Shown: positions 35,380 through 47,556, counted from the first letter of the stretch. The stretch: DNA of 57,375 bases from Welwitschia mirabilis (GCA_051453625.1 JBOZIK010000001.1:64365946-64423320), one strand, 5' to 3'. A program made the numbers and translations. Notes: generated by a model not told the origin, from the letters alone.

Positions 35380-37015
35380 TGTTAAGCATGTTCAATATTA
35401 TACTTGATCTATAAATCTGATGTCACAATTGAGGATTTCACACCCAACATTACACTTTATTCATAGGTTTGGCATAGTAGTTGAGGATCTCATATCCAAT
35501 GTCATACTTATAAATATGTACAACATTGTATTTAAGGATCTCACTCCTAACTTCATAATTAGAGACAGAACTCAATGTTATAGTTGTGAGTCCCACTTCT
35601 AATGTTATAATTGGATCCTAATCTCATACTTAACCAATTAAATCTTAATGTCATACTTGGTCAACTGAAGCCTAATGTTGCATTTGGCCAATTGAAGCTT
35701 GATGTTGTAGTTGATTGACTTGTATGTGACCAAATAAATTTTGACATCACACTTGATCCATTAAAGTCTAATGTTATAATTGGTTATAGAAGTCCAATGT
35801 TATAGTTGCAACTCGACATTACACTTAGCTAACTAAAACTTAACTTACACTTGGCTAACTAAAGTTTGGCATTACACTTGGTCATAAAAAGTTGATATCA
35901 CAGTTGGGACCTAATTCTATACTTAATCATAGAAGTCTAACATTATATTTGGATCCTAATATCACATTTAGTTGATTGAAGTCTAACATTATACTTGACC
36001 AACTAAAGTCTAGTGTCATACTTGATTATAAAAATTTGATGTTACTATTGGAATCCAACATCACACTTGACTGACTAAATTCTAACATCATACTTAGCTA
36101 ATTAAAGTCTAATGTTATACTTGATCATAGATGTCTAATGTCATAATTGGAATTAGATATCACACTTGACCAACTAAATCCAAATGTTACACTTGGCCAA
36201 CTAAAACCTAACATCATACTTTACTAAATAAATCTTAACATTGCATTTGGCCAATTAAAGCCTGACGTCACACATGGTAAACTAAATCCTAATGTTCTAT
36301 CTAGTCATAAAAATTTGATGTTATAGCTAGAACTCAATGTCACACTTGATTATAAAGCTCTAACATCATAGTTAGGATCTAATGTTGCACTTATCCTAGA
36401 GTAGTATAATTTCATACTTGAAGGTTAATATCATACTTAGGCACAAAAGTCTAACATCATAATTAGGTCTAATGTCACACTTGACCACAGGATCCTAATG
36501 TTACACTTGGAACCTAATGTTATACATGCTTAAAGTAATCTAATGTTACACTTGAAGGCTAACATCATACTTAAGTACAAAAGTATAACATTGCAATTGG
36601 AGCTTGACATCACACTTAACCACTAAAGTTTAGCATCATATTCAAATTTTAAAATCATACTTATCCCAGAGTAATCTGATATTACACTTTAAGGCTAATG
36701 TTGTATTTGACCATAAGAGTCTGATATCGTTTTCAAAGCTCAATTTTACACTTGAGCATTGAAGTTTAATGTCACACTTCATCAAGGTCGAATGTCATAG
36801 TTGGAGGTCGATGTCATCCTTAATCATTAACGTCTAATGTCACACTTACAACCTAATGTTACACTTGCCTATTTTCAAGGTCTAACTTCACACTTGCCTC
36901 TTTCTATGCATGTTGTCACAGTAACCTACTACTAGGCTTAACATCATACTTATCTATCCCATAGATCTCACATCATGCTTGCCTCTCCATAGGCTTGATA
37001 TCATAGTTGCCTACT
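35380..37015 (+). repeat. Degenerate minisatellite, about 65 copies of an ACGT-derived box
   Basis: A box of the form AATGTCACACTTGG, with variants GATGTC, GACATC, AATGTT and ACATCATACTTAG, recurs about 65 times by eye count in 1.6 kb, on average every 25 bp. Many boxes are followed by 'ccaactaaagtct' or 'cataraagtct', giving longer units of about 36 and 72 bp. GACGTCACACATGG at about 36263 and AACGTCTAATG near 36830 retain an ACGT core. The other forms are the products expected if either strand of that CpG were deaminated. Open frames within it are low-complexity and not genes. Confidence 0.85.
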
Positions 37016-37019
37016 CTTT

Positions 37020-39350
37020 TGTTAGTTGTAACAATTATGATAGTCATGTAAGTTACTAATTAATCCTAATAATTACCACATGTTAATCAATCATTATGAT
37101 AGTTATAGAATAATCTTTAAAAAGCAAACCTAATTAAGGCTAGTAGAACCCATAAAAAAGGGAGATGATAGAATGGAGACATAGAATACATTATAAAGTC
37201 ATGGAGTAGAGGGTAAATTCTCAAATAGATACTATTAAAAATTAATTAAATTAGGTTTACTCATAAAATTAAACACCCTTCAATAAACTTTAATTACTGC
37301 TTTCATGCTTGAAATAATCAAACCACCTAATATAGCATGATCTATATCCACCACTAGAATAACCCTTTACTTCTAGATAAAACTCTTCTACTAGAGACAT
37401 TGATCTCTAAAGTTTACAAATTAGTTATTAAATGTATAAATTAATCTTCAAGGATTTCTATGCAACTAAGAAAATGGCCTAATGATAAAATAAAGAGAAA
37501 GTAATGAAATCACCAAAAAAATCCATTGAAAATCTATGAGAGTAAGTAGGGGTCATTAAAGAAGCTATCTCATGGATTTAATGGATATAAAAATACTTTA
37601 TCCTCCAAAATATACCACCAAAAATAATATGCATTTATGATACTATCTTTTTCACTAGAAATTAATAAGAATGGTGGCTTTAATGCCAATAAATATTTAA
37701 CAAAGAATCACTCAAAATATTTTTATAGAGTAATTTAGAAAGAAATTTATTCTTAATGATTTTATTGAAGATTAGATGATTGAATTTTAATGGCTGCATT
37801 TGGGAAAGTTTACATTAGATAAGCATTAGTTAGAATTTCAATGCTTAATGAAGTATCAAAAGAATTTCTTAGAGAAGCATCTTATCAATGGTCTTATTAG
37901 CACATTCCTATCAAAGGTCTAAAGCATCCTATGTACTTTAGGAATCAAATTAATTAAAGATGCTTATAGGAAGATGAGGTACTATCTTAATGCACAAGAT
38001 AATAGGAGGATAGTTTACTAGCCTAGTTAAGAAATCCCAACATCCTTATGTTGGATTCCAAGGTAACATCATATATTATGAATGCAAGAAGGAATGANNN
38101 NNNNNNNTAAATAATCAAGGTACTGCTCCTCCCAGATAAAACTAATCTTAAGAGTAGCAATGTCAAGTACCACCTTCAATACACCTCTATGTAACTCTAT
38201 ACATAGGTTTACTTTCAAATAGTTTTTGTTTTAGAATTACATGATTCTATTTTTTATTTTCTTATGTATTTCTTAATAAATAGTAATGCCTTCTATAATT
38301 TTTTCTCCTTCGTTATTCCATAAACTAGATATCATCTCCTTCAAGAAATATGATTTCTTAATGGAAGTAGAAGGGGGGGAAAACACTAAATTTAACTTTT
38401 ATTAAATAACCTTATTAGTTTCATATCCATTAGGATAATGAATCCTTAAGGGGGAGGGAGGGGAATTGGCTTTACATTTTATGCAGGAAGCTTTTAAATT
38501 TCATAAAGTCCCATAGATTATCATTTTAAGTAGACATTCCAACTTCTTATTTGGAGTTTACTATCACTCATCATCTAGAAGCTAGAGATCTTATAGATCT
38601 CAATTCAATGCTCATCTTTTAAGGGTACATATCAAAGAAACTACTAAACTCAAGTAAATTAGTTGAAGTTCATATAAAGAGAGATTGGAAGAAAGAGTAA
38701 ACCACACTCCAAGAAGAAGATAATAAAAGAGTTCATCAACAGGATTTAAAGGTACTAATAAGTAGCTCAAAATTAGTATAATGGATCCTGTGATCAAATA
38801 CATTCCATTCAAATCATTCAAATTGAATAGCAACTACTACTATAAATCATAAATAGAATTGAAGATTTGGCTTATAAGTTAGATTTATCATTTAAGATGT
38901 TTTAACTTCATCCAATAATTTACATCATTTCTTTGAAGTCATATAATAAAAAACAAAGTTTAAGAGTGCATACTTAATTGAAAGAACATTTTGTTAAGGC
39001 CCAATCTTACTATTGGTATTTATCTTAAGGAGATATTAAACACTTGTATCAAAAAAGTAGTAGCTAAAATGGACACATAGTGATATGAATATATGAGCAA
39101 ATAGGGAGTTTATGCAACATGATATTTTTCCATTTATTTAAGAAAATGTGATGGATATGTAATATATGTTGTTTTATATCTACTTAATTGATCTTCATAT
39201 CAATAAATAACTAAGAGATGCAGGCAAAATCAATTCATCCATTAAGAAGTTAATGCTTGAGATTAAAGATGGATAACCAATGGATGTAGGCATAAGCATT
39301 TTATCCACTAGGAAGTTGACACTTGAGGACAAGTTAAGAAAGTAAGAGGG
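37020..39350. other. Non-coding interior of the LARD-like element
   Basis: No coding similarity. A purine tract at 38449-38467 (aagggggagggaggggaatt) inside 'gaatccttaagggggagg..gaattgg' resembles the antisense end of a copia LTR, so a nested minus-strand LTR may begin there. A 65-bp direct duplication occurs at 39214-39332 ('atgcaggcaaaatcaattcatcc' and 'atgtaggcataagcattttatcc'). Confidence 0.45.
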
Positions 39351-39351
39351 A

Positions 39352-39774
39352 TGTAATGTAATGTTTCAAAATCACTTTTAATTAAGTGATTATTATTAAA
39401 TGTAGTTAAAAGCATAGTTAAGTATTACTATAATATAATAAAAGAGTGTAACCCTTAAATTGTAATATTATGTTCCTTTTCTTGGTTCTTATGCCTATGG
39501 CATTAGGTAGGGGTGGATAGTCTAAATGGACATAATTGATAACGATCTTAGCTAATTCCTAAATCCCTAAGAGTAGGACCAAGATCGTAGTCCATGTTTT
39601 TATCTTTAACCACTACTCCAAGGTTGGAAAAAGGAGTAAAGAATAAACTACTACTATTTTAATAAATAAATACTTCATTTCTGCCCAATTGATGTATTAT
39701 CAAATTTCTTATTCTTTAATTTTTAATGTTCCTTATTAAATTTGAAGTTTAATCTTAATTTAGTAATTGTATCA
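39352..39774 (+). repeat. 3' LTR of the LARD-like element
   Basis: It begins TGTAATGTAATGTTTC; a 5-bp TGTAA duplication means the true start may be 39357. It ends ..GTATCA. Partner of 34015-34424. Confidence 0.75.
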
Positions 39775-39906
39775 TTAAATATCTTTTCTTTATTATTTTA
39801 TTTTTAATTAATTTGATATAATTGTACTATATTATAATTAACAATAAATAAAGTTTTGTTTTTTGTGCTTCCTTGGCACAACATGTATAAGTTTTTCAAG
39901 GTATCT

Positions 39907-40104
39907 TTATTTATCCTTCTTAAAAAGACTTTTTTTTCTTTCTTGTACTTCTATTTTATGACTAGAACATTTGCTTAATAAAATTTGCAATCTATTATGA
40001 AATTTGTCAAATTTTTCATTTGGCATTTTTTTATGTTCATTATCTAGTTCCTTGATCTTTTTATAATACTTAGAAATTGATATTAAAATAGGAAGGGTTA
40101 ACAT
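39907..40104 (-). pseudogene. Short gag-like remnant
   Basis: The 65-codon frame includes PNEKFDKFHNRLQILLSKCS, which resembles the gypsy gag segment 'gEsfyefyeRFkrLlasCP'. It directly follows the LARD-like element, opposite to the gypsy pol strand break at 34014. It may be the 5' part of the gag split by that insertion. Confidence 0.35.
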
Positions 40105-40299
40105 ATAAAAATTTACATTTTGATCAAGTTAATTGACAAATTTATCTTAATGGAAGACATTAGTATAATCCATTTTATCATAAAAACATGTTTACTATTG
40201 ATTTTTTATAATAATTATAACTTATCCTTTATGAATGATATTGGTAGAATATTTGTTATACTTTAAAGGATATGCTTAAAATTTAAGATAATCAAACTT

Positions 40300-41452
40300 A
40301 AAATGTTGGTACTAAACAAACTTAAAATGTTGATGCCACTATTTAGATCACCTGATATTGCTAGTCCTTTTAAGTAGAATGCCTTAATTCTCACATGCCT
40401 AACTTCTCATGAAAAATGTAGTTAAATGAATTTATGGGCTTAATTAAATTTCACCTTGGAAATAACTTGCATCTTTGATGACATGTGGTAGTGATGAGGA
40501 TAATACATAATAGTAACATTTGGCATTAATGACTAGGATAACAGTGGGGTTACATGATGATGATAGTGATTAGTAAACGTAGCAGCATTCAAGAGCCAAG
40601 TATTTTCCACATCATAATGATAAAATGATAAATGATAAACATCTTATCTAATGCCATCATTTTTTAATCACTCACTTAATGCTACAAGTCAAAGGCTTGT
40701 ACCCTCCTTACTTATAAAAGGACCATGAGTGCTTCATTAAAACATCCTTCATTTTGGTAAAATATAGAACCTTTAAGAGTGTCAACTAGTGATGGCCTTC
40801 TAAGCAATTCTTAGAGAATTAAGCTTATCTTCAAGGATATCCTATGTATTTTATGCTAGCATCCATCTTCCTTTGATGTAATGTATCTTATTGAATTCAT
40901 AAAGGTTGTTTACTTTTGCTTTAAGTTGTGAATCACTTTGTACTTGAAATACTTAAATAACAACTTAACTGTCATATTCTATTTTTATATGTATGAATTC
41001 CATAATTACTTATTATAATTCTTTGTAATTTCATGAATTTTGAGTGCCTAGGATTCTTTCTTTCCATTTTTATTTCAAGGTGATGAAGGATCAAGTGGAA
41101 ATTAAGTTCATCAATCTTCATTAGTTAAATGAGATTATGTTATCATGATTGAGTTATCATACTTAATAGTTTGAAGTGTTTTATAGGAAAAGCATAGGAT
41201 ATCATAAAAGGAAAGGATTACTAGCAAAAAAAATTGGTGAAACTTTGAATTCTTCTTGCTTTTCCACTTTTTTAGTTAAATTTTCAAAACTACTACTTTC
41301 AACTCTCCCATTTTTCTTTTCTTTTAATTGTAACTTGCAAGTAAATAAGAGAGTGTATAAACTTCTAAAACCTATCCTTTTTATCCTTATGAAAAGAATA
41401 ATATTGAGTATTAACTTAGTAAAATCTAGTTCATTATATGAAATGAATAGAT
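40300..41452 (+). repeat. 5' LTR of a plus-strand Athila-like gypsy element
   Basis: The right edge is fixed by the PBS at 41454; the left edge is uncertain. A plus-strand TATA box TATAAAAG (40713-40720) lies in a GC-richer patch and is followed by a start-site-like 'accatgagtgcttcattaaaac'. A 26-bp duplication (aaacttaaaatgttg.., 40288-40330) lies near the presumed left edge. No partner LTR is in the window. Confidence 0.6.
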
Positions 41453-41453
41453 C

Positions 41454-41472
41454 TTGATGCCATTGTCAGGGA
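41454..41472 (+). promoter_or_regulatory. Athila-type primer-binding site (tRNA-Asp type), decayed
   Basis: It reads TTGATGCCATTGTCAGGGA; the canonical site is TTGGCGCCGTTGCCGGGGA. The five differences are all C-to-T or G-to-A. Confidence 0.8.
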
Positions 41473-42540
41473 TAATGGCCTAAAAACTGCTCAGAAGAGG
41501 TTGAACTTTTCTTTTTTGTACATTTTTTAGTTGTTCCAATGGTTGGTATTAAGCTATTCCAGTGATACCCAAACTAGTCCTCTTTTTCTTTCTTTTATGT
41601 GTTTTTCATTGGTGGATACTGGCTATTCCAGTGATACTCGAACTAGTCTAGTTTTAAATTTTCTTTAGTCTTTACTCTAACTTGTTTTATGTGCAGGTAT
41701 AATAGTGTTTTTATAAGTTGCATAGCCTAAGGGGGAAAGACTTGCATTTTTTCTACATTTTACTTTAATTTTTAATTTTCTATGTGAATTTTATATTATA
41801 AATATTAAAAATCTAACAAGTTTTATGATTTTATTATGATTGATTTCATGTGCACTTAGATTTTTAATTCTTGTTTTATTTATCTACAACCCCAATACAT
41901 TAATTGCTTTGTAAGAACTAAGTGAACCTATCTATTTTTCTATAACCAAAAATCACAAGTAGATTGATGTCGCCACCTTTCTTAACTAGATTTGTTGGCG
42001 TTCTTATGTAGAAAACTATTACTCTTATCCCCAGACCTCTATTAAAATAAATAAAACCTTCTATCTTTTAGGCTTTATGAAAAACCTTCTTGAAAACTTT
42101 CTAAAACTTGTCTTAAACCTTGCATGCCTTGGATTTGAGACAAGTCTAGTAGGTTAAACAAAAATCCCTTTAACAAAATGTACCCCCTTTTTTAAATAAA
42201 GAAATCCACAACAAAACCAATCCATAATGAATCTAAAGAGAAAAATATTTCACCTCTCAAGAAAAGCCAAATAATAATAAAAGAGAACATGCATCATCAT
42301 TCTAACAACCATAAAACCAAAATTATCAAACTAGTTCTCAATTTCCCTTTAATGGATCATCATCAAATTAAGGACTAATCAACCACTTAACTACCTAGTA
42401 CCTTGCCTAATATATGGCCAAAGCCCAAGCTAATGCAACCAACAATTAATCTAAGCAAACCATTTTTAATTACCTTTAATATAATGCTTTAGAATTCCTT
42501 ACTACATAATGCAAGTGTCTATAAAGGTTAGAATTCAAGC
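41473..42540 (+). other. Leader of the Athila-like element
   Basis: Non-coding leader of about 1.05 kb between PBS and gag. It contains a 72-bp-spaced direct repeat: 'ggttggtattaagctattcc' at 41541 and 'ggtggatactggctattcc' at 41613, both continuing 'agtgatac.c.aactagtc'. Confidence 0.6.
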
Positions 42541-43290
42541 CTTCCACCATCCAAGTTTTACCTGATTTTCATAGATTAGAATCTGATCACCTATACCTAC
42601 ACCTTAAGGAATTCGAGTGTGTATTACCAATTGTTCCTCAATATCCAAATATGTTTGACATCCTTAGGCTAACTTTATTTTCTTTTTCCTTAAAAGAAAA
42701 GGTGAAATCTTGGTTGTACATTCTTAAGCCCTTTTTCATTAGATCCTGATCTAACCTTAACAAGCCCTTCATATTAAAAAAGCTTTTTTAAGCTTAAAAT
42801 AAATGCATTGAGAAAGAAAATAATGAACTATTATTAAAAGGAAAATAAAATACTTTTCTAAGCTTTAGAAAGATTCAAGAACTTATTACAAAAATTCCTT
42901 TAACATGGACTTAAGCGAGGGAAAAAAATAAATTTCTTTTATAATGGATTATCCACAAAAAATGAAAAACTACTTGAAATGATGAATAGGGGAAATTTAT
43001 TTTGCATGCCCTTAGATGAAGTTTGGGATTATTTTGAAACTATAGCTAAGAGTTACAAAAATAAGAATAAGCCTAGTGAACCACCTAGATCTCATCGCCC
43101 TATTAGCTCCACAAGCATGTTTAAAGTTTCCAAAAATTTAGGAGTTAATAATAAAATAAATGAATTAGTATAAAGAGTAAAATATCTAACCATCTCATCC
43201 TCACCTTTACCTTTGATCATCAAGCTTGAATGATTAATTTACAATATAGATATCCATAAAATAGTCAAGTATCACTTCATTTCCTTATTT
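42540..43290 (+). pseudogene. Athila-like Ty3/gypsy gag remnant (plus strand)
   Basis: The frame reads ESDHLYLHLKEFECVLPIV, LRLTLFSFSLKEKVKSWLYI and LKPFFIRS, the Retrotrans_gag core. After a frameshift comes MMNRGNLFCMPLDEVWDYFE, then TIAKSYKNKNKPSEPPRSHR and MFKVSKNLGVNNKINELV (42979-43173), which match the gag part following 'FYdGLs..tkqfvdmmc.G.f'. This second part is unusually well preserved (64 codons without a stop). Other frames are shadows. Confidence 0.85.
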
Positions 43291-44090
43291 TAAAACATAG
43301 TAAAAAAGCAAGTGACTATAGTAGGGCATCAATAGCAAAATCAAAAGAATGATCTCTATTCAAACACATACAACCTAGGGTAAATGAATCACCCTAACTT
43401 TTCTTAGAAATAGAATAATTCATATAGTCAACAATAAATCAACTAACAAAGAAATTCATTTCCTTCATCATCCTTACATCCAGATTCATTCAATTATTAA
43501 AAAACATTTACATCCATTTCCTTTGCAAAATTAGTAAAAAATTTCATGGAAACCCAAGTCTAACTCAATCATAGTTATGAAAAAATTCTAAATCAACATT
43601 TCTTCTTATTAAAAGACCTTGAACAGAATACTCAATGCATCACTTAAGTTTCCAACAACTTTAGCAAATTGAAGCCTAAATTATCTTTATCATAAACCAA
43701 AGGGAGATAAGTAAACTTCATTTGAGCTCTCAACTAAATCTAAAGGGAGTTAGGTTTACAGAAGAAGTAAAATCCCACACATAAAAAAGACTAAGTCCAT
43801 TCATCTTAGGAGTGGAAAAGAACATAAAATAAGATGAAGGGAAAATCTACTAAACCCTTTTCTATATATAAAGAACCCTAACTTTTTTCCTCATAGCTTA
43901 TAAGGATAATATCATGAAAAAAATAATTTTAAGCTTTAGAGATATTTAAGAAAGTTAAGATAAATATCTCTCTTCTAAAATCAATTAAGTAGGTTCCTTA
44001 CTATGAAAAATTATGCATCGTGAAAAGATTCATAAATGTAAAGAGCAAAGCTTTTTCTAGTATAACAAACAAGTGCAATCCTCCAGAAAC
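43290..44090 (+). other. Decayed gag-protease linker
   Basis: No diagnostic motif. Coding-like fragments are interrupted by stops. From position and order it should be the gag C-terminus. Confidence 0.35.
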
Positions 44091-44495
44091 AATTTCCACC
44101 TAAATCCAAAGATCCTAAATGCCATACAATTGCAATTACAATTGAAAATAAGAAACTTAATCAAGTCTTATTAGACTTAGAAGCTCGTGTAAACTTTCCC
44201 CCTCATGGAGCCTATAAAGAGTAAGGCTTAGAAGGGTTAAAAATATAAAAGTCAAACTCCAGCTAGATCATACTTCTATAAAAAACTCATTAGGAGTTAT
44301 AGAGGACATCATTGTTAGGATAGATAACTATTACTTCCTGGGGGATTTTATAGTTTTAGACATGAAAAATATAATAAACTAATTAGTACTCATTATCTTA
44401 GAAAGACCTTTTCAGTGAATTCAAATGGCTTAATTAATTGTAGAATGGTCTGATGAAAATTTTCTTTGGTAATATGACATTAGAATTTGTAACAC
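44090..44495 (+). pseudogene. Gypsy retropepsin remnant (plus strand)
   Basis: The frame reads PPKSKDPKCHTIAITIENKK, VLLDLEARVNF (catalytic D-L-G altered to D-L-E, 44170-44190), GVIEDIIVRIDNYYFLGDFI and FFGNMTLEF. These are the start, active-site, middle and end blocks of Athila-like protease. RT does not follow, so the element is truncated near 44495. Confidence 0.8.
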
Positions 44496-44499
44496 CTCA

Positions 44500-44846
44500 A
44501 CTTTAATTACCCTACTTAACCATAATTTTTTTTCTGTTATTAACTATCATGCACAATGGAACCTAGGATCAAATCCTATTTAGACTCTATTAATACATTA
44601 TAAGATTTAAAATAATTAGAAAACACAATTATTGCTTAACCATAGACCCTCTTGGTTTGCATACAATAACGNNNNNNNNNNNNNNNNNNNNNNNNNNNNN
44701 NNNNNNNNNNNNNNNNNNNNNNNNNNNNNNNNNNNNNNNNNNNNNNNNNNNNNNNNNNNNNNNNNNNNNNNGCTTCCGTGGTTTTTCCCCACATTGGGGT
44801 TTTCCACGTAAATCTGGTGTGTTGATATTTGCATTTTGTTTTTGCT
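44500..44846. repeat. Probable copia LTR fragment around a 100-N gap
   Basis: Right of the gap (44672-44771), the minus strand reads 'atttacgtggaaaacccc' and 'ggggaaaaaccacgg' (44772-44815). This paired motif is typical of copia LTR or leader DNA. Left of the gap nothing is recognised. Confidence 0.4.
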
Positions 44847-44943
44847 CTACTGCATTTTTCTAACAAACCTAGCCTTAGCACCTTGCACCTCATTCAATGG
44901 CCATATGTTAGCCTCAATAACAGCAACCCTTTTGACATAGCTT
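44847..44943 (-). CDS. Possible exon, unidentified protein
   Basis: The minus strand has an acceptor-like TGTTGTTTTAG ending at 44944, then a clean frame reading SYVKRVAVIEANIWPLNEVQ followed by GAKARFVRKMQ and TAG. The composition is protein-like and unlike nearby AT-rich DNA. It could be a downstream exon of the gene with exons at 46.9-47.8 kb, or chance. No family recognised. Confidence 0.3.
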
Positions 44944-44949
44944 CTAAAA

Positions 44950-46935
44950 CAACATAAACATACATGAAGCATCAAAAAGTAATAGTACATTAAATCATAA
45001 GAACATTGTGAAGTGTCAATCCATGATGGTGAACATAAAGCACACAAATCATGGTACAAGGGTTGCATGTGAAATTTGTTCAAAGTCTAGAAAAGAGATC
45101 TTGACAAATTAATAAGTGAAGATTATCTAACATCATCTGGATATTGAATATTACTTGAAGTAAGAACATGAAATATGCAAGACTGTACGTGATGCATATG
45201 TAATGTGTACGAACAGCTAAATAGGAGCTCTATCATAATAGTTGTCACATAAACAAAGATGCAAGCAAAACACTAAGACTCTATAAGGGTGTGAGACCTG
45301 ACCCCTATGAGATAAAATCGTACCTAGGGTATTCTACTATGGACAAAAATAGGTTTTATGTTGATGACAACTTTGATAGCCAAGTTGATAAAAGCAAGAA
45401 GGGTTTAAGTGTTTTTCCATTTAGAGTAGAGAACAAAAACAAAAAAAATAGAAAATTTAAGAGCAAAGCAAATGCTGAATATTAAAACTTAGGGAGCTTT
45501 TGTGGAGAATTTTTGAAAATGTACTAAAATCAAATGTGTAAAGCAAACATAAGGCTCCTTTTATTACTAAGATGGCATTACAAGGGACCTATGCATGTTC
45601 AAAATATGGAAAACACTAGCTACCAAGGTTTTAAGACAATAGGTAAAAGGAGGAAACGAGCTTAAGTGTTTTAAGTGACATTCTCAGCTTAGCTTTTGCT
45701 GAAATTTAATGATAGCTCTAATAGCTTGGATGATGCATGCATGGTTGAAGTGGCATTGGGTTTTAAAACGAGGGAATTATTGGGACATTAATGGACAATT
45801 TTAGCATTTATTGGTAACCTGCCACATGTTGAATATGAGAGGGCATTGATAGTGGGGTTTTAAGGTGTCTGGGCATCTAAATGCAAGTTTGGAGGGCACT
45901 TTAGGCATCTAACAGGTGTGTGATGCCCTAGACAAGGAGGTATGATGCCCAAGGTAGAATCAAGGAAAATATAGGATTTATTGGAGCCCTTGGCCAAATT
46001 TAAGAGTTTTGGGATCCAATGGCACATGGAATGTAATAAGAAGGGGCCATGGCCATCGAGGTGAGACTTACAATACCACATCATTGAGTACATGAATTAT
46101 TGATCTTACACAATGTAGACTAATATTTGACTTTAATTATTGATTTGTTTATTTACCTTTCTTGTTAAATACTTCTCATTTTCCAAAAAGATTACGGGGT
46201 TGTGGAATAGAATATTTCAGTAAAAACAAATTTAGAAATAATGTTTTCAGAGCACAGAAGAGAGATCTTACATATACATTAAATTATAAAAAGTGCACCA
46301 TATCATATGGCATACCTAGATAAAGAGTTGCAGAATCAAAGGATTGACAATACGCTAAAAACTGTATCAAGAAAAAGCAACCTAATAATACAATAAAGAA
46401 TATCTCCAATTGTGATAAATATGTAGGCTAAATCCCACCAAATCCCACAAAAACAGAAAGGGGAAAGACAATAGGAAGGAATACAAGCCTAAAGCTTCTG
46501 GTAACAATGAGTAAAACTATTTTGAACTACCAAAGCAAGACATTGAAGACAGCAAAACATGAAAAATCAAATGCCAATAGCTCAAAGCAAAAAGTATCTC
46601 GGGGGATCTGCTTGAGTCTAATATCACAAGAAGCATAATTATAAACAAACCCCTTAGAAGCCTTTCAATGCCCTAGAACAAATAATTCACAGCAAAAGTT
46701 AAATCAGCATCTCAAGCAATGTATGTGCCTGGCAATTTTAGAGCTTTAATGTACGTTCTATAATGGCAAAGTGTGTGCCTTAGTCCAATACTTAGTCTTC
46801 TCTAATCCAGACAACATTAAAAAAATGCAGAAACATATCTCCGATCATATATTATAATTAAAGAGTTTAAAACTATGAAGAACTTTGCATTGGGAAGATC
46901 AATTTTGTGAACAAAGAAAGGAAGAAGAATATGAA
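44950..46935. other. Gene-poor, less degenerate DNA
   Basis: No supported gene. A 64-codon plus-strand frame at 45291-45485 (MRPDPYEIKSYLGYSTMDK..) is coding-like but unrecognised. At 45850-45960 the motif GGCATC/GATGCC recurs four or five times, suggesting LTR-type DNA. If the minus-strand gene continues, this would be an intron. Confidence 0.3.
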
Positions 46936-46939
46936 TTAC

Positions 46940-47017
46940 CATGAATGCACGATCATTCAAGATTAGTTTTCTGTTCTTCTTCTTGATAGAATCAAGAAAT
47001 TGCTTTGCAAAAGAAGC
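46940..47017 (-). CDS. Internal exon of a plant gene (second visible exon)
   Basis: The minus strand has acceptor ATTTTATGTAG, then 26 intact codons reading ASFAKQFLDSIKKKNRKLIL and NDRAFM, then donor GTAATT. It starts and ends in phase 0, which matches the phase 0 end of the exon at 47557-47789 across a 539-bp intron. No stops or frameshifts. Confidence 0.6.
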
Positions 47018-47556
47018 CTACATAAAATTTAAGATGTCAGCTTTGGAACTGCAAGCATTACATTTACTACAGAATAAAGAGAATTTCAGTATGAAATATT
47101 TCATTTTCTTCTAAAAAATTGCAATATCACTGAATTGCACACAAAATTATACAACATAGATTCATATAATTGATCAATATTATTAATGTTTCACTGCAAA
47201 TACTATAAGACATGACACTTTTCGAAAGTGCATGTGAAAGGGTTTAAGAAATATCCTAAACATATTATAAAATGGCATAATAAATGCATCAAACGGTTGT
47301 CAATCTCAATATACAGGCATTATAGAGCAACACAAAAACAACGTTTACTACATGCTCCATAATATGAAATATGTGTAGAAGAATACAAATAAATTTCAAT
47401 CAGAAAGAAAACTAAACACGAATAACATAGTCTAATTATTGTAAATTCTGTGTTGCTTTATCCTAAATTGAACAACATAAGGAAAGTTAGTTGTCTTTTC
47501 TATCACTTATCCTCTCCTTTGTATTGTCCTTTATGAGGAGAAAACAAAAAATGAAC

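Larger units (their letters stand above)
34015..39774 (+). mobile_element. Non-autonomous LTR element (LARD-like) with an internal minisatellite
   Basis: Two LTR-like direct repeats (34015-34424 and 39352-39774) enclose 4.9 kb in which I find no gag, protease, RT, RNase H or integrase similarity on either strand. After the left repeat, TTATCAGAGTC (34434-34444) is a decayed Met-tRNA PBS. Before the right repeat, 'aagttaagaaagtaagaggg' (about 39332-39350) is purine-rich as expected for a polypurine tract. Together these orient the element on the plus strand. The internal region carries a 1.6-kb array (35380-37015), a 10-N gap (38098-38107) and, at 38440-38880, what may be a nested minus-strand copia LTR. 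Large coding-free LTR elements are known as LARDs; this one was probably mobilised by a gypsy relative. Target-site duplications are not recognisable. Confidence 0.7.

Noticed and set aside
35380-37015. Regular short repeats resembling a CRISPR-like array
   Set aside because: The DNA is plant nuclear, the repeats are highly degenerate with no constant-length unique spacers, and they lie inside an LTR-bounded element.
38612-38833. 73-codon minus-strand hydrophobic frame
   Set aside because: Falls in non-coding interior of the LARD-like element, possibly a nested LTR; no motif.
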